The translations under genes were made by a program, and so were the position numbers. DNA of 64,000 nucleotides from Ashinkailepas kermadecensis (Eukaryota > Arthropoda > Thecostraca > Neolepadidae): assembly GCA_034440615.1 (NCBI GenBank), contig JAOTOM010005154.1, forward strand, positions 1,026,001 through 1,090,000, given 5' to 3'. Below, one piece after another: positions 28,213 through 38,625 of the stretch. Under the pieces are notes generated by a model. The model worked only from the letters and a program-made list of their open reading frames with translations, was not told the origin of the DNA and did no database searches. How positions within the stretch are numbered: position 1 is the first letter of the stretch; each line of letters opens with the position of its first letter.

Positions 28213-29065
28213 CTGCAGAGTGGCCGTGGTCGCGTTAGCACGGCATGCGCACTTGGGGTCCGCAGGGACGCGGGAGCATGGCGTGTGACTACCATGAGAC
28301 GGCCGGCGAAGGTCGTGAGAAGTACGGTAGGAAATTGTTGGACGAGAAAATAGGTGGCCAAGTACATGTGCATTGTTCTGGCATGATGTAGTACAACAAT
28401 GCAGTTTGTTGTCACTTTTCGTGCTGATGAATCGAACATAATCGAACACAATACGGTGATGGAGCCTTCGGACAATCGCGAGAGCTATGCAGGCTAGGAG
28501 GTCAACCATGTGAAGCTTTTACGACTAAAAGTTTTTTGTGCATCGACCGATGACTGTTCAGAGATGGTCACGTGAAAACATTCCCAGAAACGCCAGGTAT
28601 TGGTATCTCCACCTAGATCATACCCTGGGTATATTTGAAATAGAGCTGTGAACTGAGGACCGACGGCAGCTGAGGTCAATTGAAGCCCAGCCCTGGCAGC
28701 TCGCACCAAAGCTAACACACGACAGCTAGTAAAGATTTGCAAGCAACGGCTTTGGCCTAGAAACGTAAATATAATCACTTGGCTCGAATTCAGGGCGTAG
28801 ACACGTCCAAAATGCATGTTGTGGCGAAGATGAAGCAATCCAGCTTCATTCTAGGTCAATCACTTCACTTGACTAGAAAAAATATTCCTTCGGTGAGGCA
28901 AAGTGATCCGAGTGCATTCGATACCTTGAAATTAAATCAACCTGAGCACGTCAGCTGCCTCAGAACAAGCAAAAGCTGATGATTCGGCGATATTCCCCGT
29001 CATGCTCAAGGAGCGGAATCCTAGATCGGTAACCTAACCAGGCCTGTCCAGTTCTGATCAAATGA
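28213..29065. other. Intron sequence, no feature recognised
   Basis: No array is present at this acceptor, unlike the other introns. No exon or repeat recognised. Confidence 0.55.
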
Positions 29066-29077
29066 TGCGCAAAGCAT

Positions 29078-29180
29078 GGTACCGGGTTAAAGCCTGGTAC
29101 GGGGTTAAAGCCTGGTACGGGGTTAAAGCCTGGTACGGGGCTAAAGCCTGGTACGGGGCTAAAGCCTGGTACGGGGTTAA
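29078..29180. repeat. 18-bp tandem repeat GGTACGGGGTTAAAGCCT, about 6 copies
   Basis: Near-perfect units, two with GGGGCTAAAG instead of GGGGTTAAAG. Confidence 0.97.
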
Positions 29181-29350
29181 AATTGTCGTGTTGCGTTAAG
29201 TGAGCGATGCTGAAGTAAATACCAAAATAAAGGAAAGAAAGACGAGGAGTTCGATATTCACCGTAATATCAAAGGTTTATGTGCATTTTTACTTCCCTGT
29301 TGTTATTTACGCCCAGCCCTTACGTCTAGATATGCAATAATATGTATGCT

Positions 29351-29352
<2 letters not shown>

Positions 29353-29419
<67 letters not shown>

Positions 29420-29430
29420 TTATATGCATA

Positions 29431-29498
<68 letters not shown>
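29353..29498. repeat. (TA)n microsatellite with interruptions
   Basis: TA tract interrupted by TTTATA, GCATA and a central TATTATA. Confidence 0.99.
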
Positions 29499-29501
<3 letters not shown>

Positions 29502-30719
29502 TAAAGATACACATGAATGCATAAACACATGCTGTATGTATGCATGCATTCCTGCATAATGCCTTTGTCCTTCGTTGATAACCTTTCCAGATTGCTTGAA
29601 GCAGATGACGTGTCCTAACGCGCAATCTATTGCCCAGCATTCCTCCGTCTCAAGCAATCCTGATGATTTTCCCGGACTTGTCATCTTAACGTCGCACTAA
29701 GCATATTCCCAAGTGAGAATAATACATATGCTCTTTAAGTCGAATTATTGTGGCCAATGCAGTTTGTGTGTCTTTTAGCTCAATCAATTAATGGATTAAG
29801 TACACCAAATACATATTGAACTTCATTGCTAACTTAAAGTCTGACTCGACCACTCTGTACCTTGAGATGCGATTTTAATTGAGATTTGATTGTGGATTGT
29901 ACATGTATCGCCAAGAATTGCCAGCACATGCCTACATGTGACAATTACGTTATTGTTTCCGCATTTCATTTCCACTTTAAAATATGTTACACTACCTTTT
30001 GGTAACTCAATGAAAAGAACTGGTCAGAAATGTATTATCGATTACTTTAGGACGCGATATTTGTGGCGCCATTGCATCAGCAGATGCCTGAAGCACACCA
30101 GCCCACAGGTTTTATGAACATTTGCGCACAATTTGGCAGAGTAATAAGTCCACGAACATGAACAACATTACGTGCCAAAGAAAATGATGCAATTATGTGC
30201 TAATGTTGTGGGATTTTGACGACTAATTAAGGTAAGATGCATTCTAAAAACCTGAGAAAGTGATGTACAAAACGATAGCTGAGAACATTCTCATTGCGTT
30301 AAGCAATTAAAAAGAAATAGAACGGTTCACAATACGCTATATTTGATCAAACAATTAGTTGATCAACAATAATCGTTCAACTTTTTAGTACCTCAAAGTT
30401 CCAATAAGGTTTCAAAAACGCCCAACAGTGCACAACCAGAGACCGATACTAATGAAATCAGCGATCCTTTGAATATATGTACCGTAAGTTTCAGCCGTAC
30501 CTAACTACCCCAACACCGGTAGTGAGCAATGATGTTTCGGCAGGTCGCGGTGCTGTGCGGTGACGGTACAGGAGGTACGGGGAAGCCCGAGCCAGACGCC
30601 GCGACGCGCCGACTGGCTCTTCTTGACCAGGTAACCTGATCCAGCGGTCGCTACGCAAAAGAACTCCACTAACAGACGAGGTGACCGAGTCGAGATAGGT
30701 AACGTACTGAGCGTTTCCC
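29499..30719. other. Intron sequence upstream of the transposase fossil
   Basis: AT-rich with short chance frames. I looked for a Transib-type CACWATG terminus here and did not find a convincing one. Confidence 0.5.
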
Positions 30720-32692
30720 ATGGCAGAGGAGCTGTCCTTGCCTGTTGCAAAAGGGTCGGGTCAGAGTGATTGGATTTTGCGCACAGTGAACATGGAGGTG
30801 CGCGTCAGCAGAGAGGAATTAGTGGGCTTGTTAACCAGTGCAAAAGCGGTTGGGTGTGGCAACTATTACGATCATGTGTTTAATAATAGTTTGCGGTTGA
30901 TTAGGGAGAAAATCCCTCAGAGCTATCCACAGAATGAGTCGTCGATTGTGAACATAAAAAAGATGACCGACTCGATCACCAAGAACTTAAAAGGTAAGTG
31001 GGTTAAGTGTAAGCGAATCCGGGACAAGTTCAGAAGTCAGTGTGCGACTTATCTTTTGGGGGACGAGGTGTTCTCCTTGTCCCTGAAGCGTGACCACGTC
31101 GTGAGTGATGGTGAAGCCGAAATCAGCCGTGATAATGAAGCTGTGGAGGGAGCGCGAGAACGACCGGCTATAATTTCCGATCAGCTCAGCGCCCGTTCTC
31201 AGCGTCGGGCAACCTCAGAAGTTGCTCAACAGCGCAGTTCTCTGCAACCCGTGGAGGCTGCCAGACAAAGTGCTCGTGCTGAGCGCATGAGGGACGCGAC
31301 TTTCGTGTTGCGACAGGTGGGGTATCATCGAATCGGCCGAGCAAGATTCGCCGGGCTCTCAGAAGCTCTAAAGTGAGCCAACCCAAGTGCGTTTCAGGAG
31401 AGTGGCGCAGGCCATGTGTGTCAGCTGACTTGTCTCTGCACGGCTACTGAATGGTCCGCCGAATTACGAATGATGCGGCCAAGGCAGACATCCTGCCCGC
31501 CTATGGAAAGGTGCTTGAGGCCAAAGTAGAGTGCTATCCGGCAGTCAGCAGCATGCAATTCAACGAGACGTCAGCTGAGGTGACTCTGCAGGCTCTCCTG
31601 TGTCATACGACGCAGCGGCTGGTGGCATGCCCACCGTCTGTCATTCGCACCGACTCAGCTTCACCTGTCCAACAGCCGTCGAGGTCATCCAGCACCTACA
31701 CTTCTGCGGTGCTTCACGTCAAATGGTGATTTGACGAGGCCACAGAGCAATCTGTATGCAAACAGATGGGAGACGGCGATGAAGCTGCAGAAGAAAATAT
31801 GTTATGTACCACTCTGGTGCCTTTGCAACTGACGGTATGTGGTACTTGGGTCTGGACCAACCCAACGCCGTCTTCAACCTCTTCAGCTTTGCATGCCTGG
31901 ATTTGATGCTTTCAGTGCCTTCTCCACATTTCGTACCACCTGGAAGTCAAAGTGTGGGCGGTGTCTGGCGACGCAAACAAGATGCGTGTGAAGTAAATGA
32001 AGAATAAATTACAGCAACAGTCCCGGGAGAGACCGGTTCTTATGGATCAGCCGTGTGCGGATTGGTACGTCCAATGACGGGAACACGGCTCGACGTGCCT
32101 TCAAAGACCCAGCTGAATGCGGCAAGATCACTGAAATCGACGAGGGTCTCGTCGCCCGTCTTTCAGTGATTTTCGCTGCTCTTTAAAAATACGAACCCTT
32201 GGATCCCGACCGGTACGACAGATACGCCATGGATACAGCTCAGCTGATGGCCCGTCCATCTGTGTCCATGGTTCTGCATGCCCGCCTCCGTGCACAAGCT
32301 CCTGATCCACGGTGCCACTGCGATGTGGTCTCTTCTTCTTCCGATCGGCATGCACAATGAGGAAGTGCGGGAGAGCCGGAATAAACATGACAGGGAGTAT
32401 CGGGACTCAGACATCACGACGTCAAGACGTCACGAACCGACACCATCAAGGATCAACTTCATTAATCACCAGCGACCCGAAAACGGCTCGCAACATCGAA
32501 GGTATTGGAAGACCATTGTGGGCCCGAAATGCACGAGAGGCCGTCCATTCAGCTGACATCAGCCATCTCTTGGTATCATCTGAGTCAGCTGGGGAGAGAG
32601 GGCTGGACCAACCTGCCTCGGAATATGAACAGGAGACGAGTGGCGGAGAGGATGCTAATGAGATAAAGGTTCTGGAAGGACACGATATGTAA
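30720..32692 (+). pseudogene. Decayed Transib/RAG1-like DDE transposase
   Basis: Pieces of one protein follow in order on the plus strand in changing frames. An intact N-terminal frame of 218 codons starts at ATG 30720 (family not recognised by itself). Next come YGKVLEAKVECYP and ETSAEVTLQALL (31451 on), FDEATEQSVCKQ after an in-frame TGA at about 31727, LVPLQL and NPTPSST. Then GTSNDGNTARRAF at 32064 (followed by TAA at about 32157), VHKLLIHG and LPIG at 32290-32345, and a C-terminal HLLVSSES. From memory these match the DDE core and C-terminal block of Transib transposases, whose HK-L-HG-(x)n-IG-(x)n-E-(x)n-NK region is shared with RAG1. At least four frame changes and several stops make it inactive. 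Total length, about 2 kb, suits a full-length transposase ORF. It lies inside an intron of the filamin-like gene on the opposite strand. Confidence 0.72.
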
Positions 32693-33635
32693 GTGAATGA
32701 TAGAATTATCTCCCAGTACTACCGGCTGTTCAGTGAATAAAGACATATGAGAGTCTTCCATAGATAGCTAATGGTATGCTATTGTTCGTAACTATGAGGA
32801 TATCATGTGATGATGGTTCTGGTCTTTTGCGTTCTCTGTTTCTAAGTACGGGTACAGTATTTTACCATGCGTTTATAGGAAGTACCATACATTCCAGCAT
32901 GTGTATTTCAACATGTGTATTGCTGCATAGGGGATGGACCGGCTGTGGCATCATACCTGAAGTTACATGCACCGATTATATTTGAGAATCACATCTTAGG
33001 GCATATTTTGGCGTAATTTGAGCCACGTAGGACTAGGGAATCTTGGATCTATTCTGCGTGGCAATTATTTGGTCACATTTACAGTACCAATGCTCGCATA
33101 ACAAACGCTAACTAATAGTTACCCAATGTATGAGCGCTAATGGATTTCGCTTATGACGTAATTATGACGTCTCCATACATGACCGGACGTTGATTCCGTA
33201 AACCAAGGTACCCTTGGTATTCATGTGCACAATTTGAGCTGTCTACCTTAATTGGCTACCGAGATATTAGGCGCAAGCAAAACCAGGGGAGCGTAATGAC
33301 ATAAATGACCCTCTGACAGAACTGGCCTCTGACATTCCTGGATTAGGCAATCTTTAAGGGCCCCTCCATATGTTCCAAATTTGAAGCTCTTTCAATTAAG
33401 ACCAAAATCGTCCCTGCAACTAGCATGCTTTGTTCGCAACGATTTCTGGCCAGTATTTCCCTAAGCTTATCACGGTGTGCGATGGCATGCTAGGTCCATC
33501 AAGAACACAGGTACGCTTACTGGAAATGTGACGCTGTATTACTTTTATCGCGGGTCGCATTAAAAAAAAATTGTTTTAAGCCTTGCCCCAAAGTCAAATT
33601 ACTTCACACTATGTAAATCTGGTGGTCATTTTTCG
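32693..33635. other. Intron sequence, no feature recognised
   Basis: No clear terminal inverted repeat for the transposase fossil and no exon seen. Confidence 0.5.
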
Positions 33636-33639
33636 GACG

Positions 33640-34222
33640 TTGGAAGTACATGCACTGCCGCATAGTCCGTGGAGCCTGCCAGACAGGCCGTGCCAGTCGG
33701 CTTTTGCGGAGCGTGTGACGAGCGGCACGCGGTGGGCGCCGGCGGAGCGCTTGGTCACCACGCTTGGTGACGTCACACCGCTGAGTGGTGTAAAGATCAC
33801 CACTGCACCACTGGTGATTAGAACGGCGTCGCCTGCAGGCGCCTCTTCACACCACTGAGTGGCGTGAAGACCGCCACTGCACCACTGCCGGCGGGGACAC
33901 CGTCACCTTCAGACGCCTCTTCACACCACTGAGTACTGGCGACTGGGACGTCACCGCCTTCAGTCGCCACCAGCTGGGCGTCCTGTGAGTCGGGTCGAGT
34001 CCGGCCGGCCCTCACACTGGCAGCGGTGCAGCCGCTTCAGCTGCCGGTCGCCTCTGGCAGCTCCGGCCGAAGCCATGATCAACATGGGCTGCAGGCACGC
34101 CGGTCGCCGGCCGACGCTGGCTGCCTTCTCGTCAGTCGGTCCGCCGTCGTCAGCTGAGCAGCGCCGAGTCGGTCATCGGCTGGCTACTGGCTGTGCGACG
34201 CGTCGACTGTTGGGCCACGCGG
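33640..34222. repeat. GC-rich island with a roughly 75-85-bp tandem repeat
   Basis: Between 33770 and 33950 a block containing CACACCACTGAGTGGYGTGA and ACCACTGCACCACTG occurs two to three times. On the minus strand each copy holds an acceptor-like CACCACTCAG and the island left of it (33800-33640) is GC3-rich and open, so a hidden exon is conceivable. It cannot be spliced into the filamin-like gene without a stop in the required phase. Confidence 0.6.
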
Positions 34223-34224
34223 CG

Positions 34225-34345
34225 TCGCAAACCGCTCACGCTGATTGTTCGGGGGCAATGAGTGGCGACAGGTGGGACTCGAACCAACAACCTTTCGGTT
34301 GGAAGACAGGCACCTAACCCGTATGCTGCTCCTAGTCGGAAAGCT
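34225..34345 (-). mobile_element. tRNA-derived SINE, copy 1
   Basis: Minus strand: tRNA-like head with box B GGTTCGAGTCCC at 34285-34274 and an anticodon-arm-like CTGTCTTCCAACC upstream. It is followed by a body containing CCCCCGAACAATCAGCGTGA (34255-34236). The same body follows the tRNA-like head at 36.1 kb. The 5' acceptor-stem half does not match, so this is a SINE, not a tRNA gene. Confidence 0.6.
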
Positions 34346-36059
34346 ACAGCATGTTGCACTGGAACAACCAGCGGGGCGAAACGGACCTACAACTGCACAG
34401 CAGCATCCCCACCATGACCTTCGCCCAGTGACCACCGGCACCAGCAGCATGTACCATCCTACCCTATAATTTCTCTCATGTTTTTCATCTTGGACACAAT
34501 AAAAACTGTGGATCCGCTTATGTGTTTTCTACTCCATAAATAGTATGTCGGCGGTTTGCCTTGACCAGAAAAGTGATACTCTTGTTTTGGTACAGCATGT
34601 ACTTACTCATCGAACATCCGGGATGTCAATATTCTTCCTCTGGTATCTCTTGTATGTGAATCTGATGGGCACTATCAACTACCATGATGCCTTGGTAGGC
34701 ATGCTGGGTAGTGTCCTTTTTCTTGCAAAATGTGCATGTAGATTGAAAAGCTACAGCTCTCCACCATGCCAGTCTCCTAAATTGGAAGCAATGCTGCTGT
34801 GGGCGCGGATTTTCCTGTTTGTGGCGATATAGCAGAGGGAAAACTTTGGAACACGGCCTAGTTGTCAAAAGATGACATCTTATCAGCTTGATTTCCAATA
34901 GCTGTATTGACTCTCGGGACTAGATGGACATGCTTGTTTTTGTTTTGATCATTGTGTACTTTGGAATTGCACCGACTACTTCTAACATCTTAAAAGCATA
35001 CTGTATTTTGTATGTTTTGGGGTCCCTTCTAGCTGCTATCTCCAAAAGTAGGTGCGATATCTCTGGGACATGAGCTACGGGTAGTGCATTAGATGAGGTG
35101 GGTTGCCACAAAACTGATGGACAGTTCTTGATTGATGCCAATAACTTGCAAATAATGGCATTCATGACTCAGGAAAGAGCATGCGCTTGGTAGTTTTATG
35201 GTGTGTATATGTAACTTAAACCTGAAGACTATAGTGAGCAGAAAAGAGCGACAGTAAGCTGTAAAACAACGTCGAAACCGTAGCAACACCACACGGAATT
35301 GCATATCAGCTCCGAACTCTTCTTGTGTACCTAATAAGGCTCGTACGTCCTGATATTGCAGCGATGCGTGACGTCACAATAGCTAGATGATCAAAGGCTG
35401 AAGCTTCCATCAATGAGTCTGGGTGATTTGCCCGCGGTGCCAGGGCGAGACCCAGTCCAGCAAACATCGAAACGAAGATCGCACTGTCAGGCAATCCAGT
35501 ATGTGATTATCGTCAATGGTCGCGATTATCACGGCGGCGCGGAGCGAACGGGTGCAAACAGAGCCGCTGATGTCGGTCTGCACGAGCCAGCGTCCGTCGC
35601 CTGTCGGTCTGGATCAGTTGCCGACTGGGTCACTTCCCCGACACGTCGGTCACCTATAGGTTTGGATCAGTTGCCAACTGGGTCACAAGTTGGCAGATAT
35701 CAGTTTGGCTTTCACTACCAATAACGGTAATATCACATGATGGTAAGAAATACTCAGTTCAAATATGTTTGCAAATGAAAAGCAAAATGTTAGCAATTGC
35801 ACAATACCGCCAAAATACACGTGCTTGCGCAATAACAGACTAGAAAAGAGAACTTCAAATCGATTGCGTGTTTTTCCCAGGAACAGCATAAAAATCGGCA
35901 TTGACTAAATTAAGCAAAACAAATATATGTAGCTTTGCTTCAGCTTTAAGCAGGGATATCGAATGATAAAAATCTGAATTCACACACCATGCGCAACACA
36001 TCTCGAAGAACACGAAGAACATTGGATATTTCACGACACATCCAGGAGCTAGGTCATAT
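34346..36059. other. Intron sequence, no gene recognised
   Basis: TGGATCAGTTGCCRACTGGGTCAC occurs twice at about 35610 and 35662. Otherwise no exon or repeat is recognised. Confidence 0.5.
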
Positions 36060-36180
36060 GGCGCCACCAACCTTTCACGCTGATTGGTTGCGGGGGACTG
36101 GGTTATCCCGGCGGTTACGGGATTCGAACACCTTTATGCAATCAAGAGTTCAACACCGACTGAGCTAGCGAACCTGCGCA
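36060..36180 (-). mobile_element. tRNA-derived SINE, copy 2
   Basis: Minus strand: perfect box A TAGCTCAGTCGG at 36168-36157 and box B GTGTTCGAATCCC at 36131-36119, then the body CCCCCGCAACCAATCAGCGTGA shared with the copy at 34.2 kb. The acceptor-stem ends GGTT/AACC can pair, but the arm lengths are not those of a functional tRNA. Confidence 0.65.
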
Positions 36181-38625
36181 ACACAATTGAATTTATTCCG
36201 TATTTGCATACAAAAAGATCGAGCGAATTTGGGGGGCAATTGACATCTCAAGGATGTCTCTGAAACATCTTCCAGGGAGGTCTCCAGAGGGAGGTCGCTA
36301 TCGGATACAAATGTTGCCGTTTGTTCGATAAGCTATTTTATGTATAAAGAAATGGTGGAAGATAGGCATGCTGTTGCAGTTTTTGTCTGTTCGGTATCCT
36401 GAGTACTTGGTGGATTTTGTGTTAGTCTGCAGTTTGCATGGTTCCTTGGAGTAAGCATGCAATCAATTCACAGCTCAGACATATTGACGCTTTGGTGCTT
36501 GCTGTTATACATTTGTAACCAATTATGCATGGCATGACTCTCTCGTTTATATTGCATGTCTATATTCTATCAATTTGCGTACCAGTTCAAAGTTGCTACC
36601 TGTCTAGCTATAGCAATAGGTAAACGTTGCTACTGGAGCAACAGTGGTTCTTCTCTAATGAACATTTTGTGTTACATACTACGCATATTGTCTAGCAATG
36701 CACGTGTAACACGGGTCAACGAACTTACGAAGCATTCTCTGCGTATGGATGACAGAAAAGAAAAATCGCATGGCCTGGTTTGAACGAACTACGATCTGAC
36801 CAACAGATGCTTCTTGTCATAATTGTCCTTTTATCGTTCATGCAACTCATCCACCAGTTTATGAAGTGTTCAGACTGTATAACAGTCACAGGGGCTCATC
36901 TGGATTAAGGTTCTAAAGGGAAGATACCACGATACCGTCCGCCTGGACAAAAAGACATTCAGTACCCCATCCAATACCGCAACCCAAATTGCAATGAATC
37001 TAGCCACCAACATTCTCCATACCTACCAATATCTGTCTAGCCCTATTCACTTGATAACGCGTAACACACGCGTGTGTTGGGGGTCTCATCAATAATGTTC
37101 ACCCCTATTCATGTTTGCTTATACGCGCCTCCACAGCTCACACCTACAAACATAATTCCCAACCCATCCACCACTAATTAGAACTAAAAAAACAAGATTC
37201 TCCAACCTAAAAATATTGCCAACCCTATTTTCAATGTCCAACCAACGATTGTCTCCAAATGACATTATCGGACACTTGGCACATTACACTTGGCCAAATG
37301 AACTTCCGATGAACACCGTTGTATTATCATAGCGTAAAGCAAGGTCAAGGGCACGTGTAGGTGGAGCTTGAAGAACCAAATTTGTTCCTCATTCGGAAGT
37401 AATTGTACTATGACTTCCAAACTACGAACAAACAATAAAACGAAGACAAATGGAACTGGAATAATGTGCTGTAACACATGATCCCCTAATATTTAATGCC
37501 AGATCATGCACTACCATTTGACCACGTAAGGTCACCCACCTTCATGGGTACACTTTCCACACCTTTTCTTGTTTAATAACTATCTGCATTGCGAAGTAAA
37601 AAGAGCGGTGAAGTTGAATTCAGCATCGAAAACTAGGTTATACAAAGATTTGTTCTAACGAGTTCACCTTTAATCCCACCAGGCCACCAGGACCATTGAT
37701 CCAGGATGATCTATGTCCTATTCACGTGATTTTCCTCACCAGGTGGGAAACCAGCGTGCTTATAAATCCAGCGTTGAAAGCTACCCTAGAAGTCAATTGC
37801 CTGCAAAAAGAGGGCCAACTTATGCAAACCCGGGTCGCCTGGGTCATTGACCTAGGATGATCTAGAAAGGATGCAAACATTACAATATGCGTAGAAGACA
37901 TGTCAACTCATGTAATAATAGCGTGTGATATTCAGCTGCCTAAAAGAACGATGAATGGCGTGTTGACAACTCGTGATTTCTGAAGGAGAGTGGTACAGGT
38001 ACACGTGTTGGGTTATGCCGCCGTGACTTCACCTGGTAGCGAACTGGAACTTTGAACACTTATAGAACACTTATAGAACACTTCGAACATTATTGAACAT
38101 TTATAGATGACAATGCGTTGAATGAAGTATTGTTCGGCTTTTGCGCCATGGTTGTTAGGCTGGAAACACCGAGTATGAAAACAGAACTTATTGTAGCCCT
38201 GATCTGGGGTCACCCAAATAAGTTTCACACATGTATACAACAGATACCTGCATATTCATCAGATAAACTTTGAGATATATTTGGAACTGCACTGTTGGCA
38301 GCTGTGGGCTATTGTCTTAAAAACGACGCTCTTTGATACTGATGGCCTGAACTTGAACTGGTCCAGCTCGGTAACCATGGGTTACCAGACAAGCGTTTTA
38401 GCATTTGAATAATATACTATCCAATGGAACAAAGATGTTCTAAAATTCAGCGCGATCGAGCCGGATGTTCGGTGACTATGCTGGAAAGCATGAAGGAATG
38501 TGAAATCCCCCGAGTTCCCAGCATTTATTGGGTTAGCATGATCTAATTCCACCAATAAGACACAATGGCCAAAACAATAACACGCATATTGCGATGCTGA
38601 GTCCACAGCTACAATAAAATGTTAC
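36181..38625. other. Intron sequence next to the giant exon's donor, no array
   Basis: AT-rich. ACACTTATAGAACACTT is repeated two to three times at 38055-38085. No copies of the adjacent donor (AAAAG|GTAACA) are present, in contrast to the other introns. Confidence 0.55.

Noticed and set aside
27196..28353. 385-codon plus-strand frame opposite the penultimate exon
   Set aside because: Arginine/proline-rich antisense of a GC-rich exon. The minus-strand frame has matching splice phases and completes a filamin repeat.
34225..36180. Functional tRNA genes on the minus strand
   Set aside because: Boxes A/B are present, but the acceptor stems and arm lengths do not form a proper clover-leaf, and both share a non-tRNA body, so SINEs fit better.
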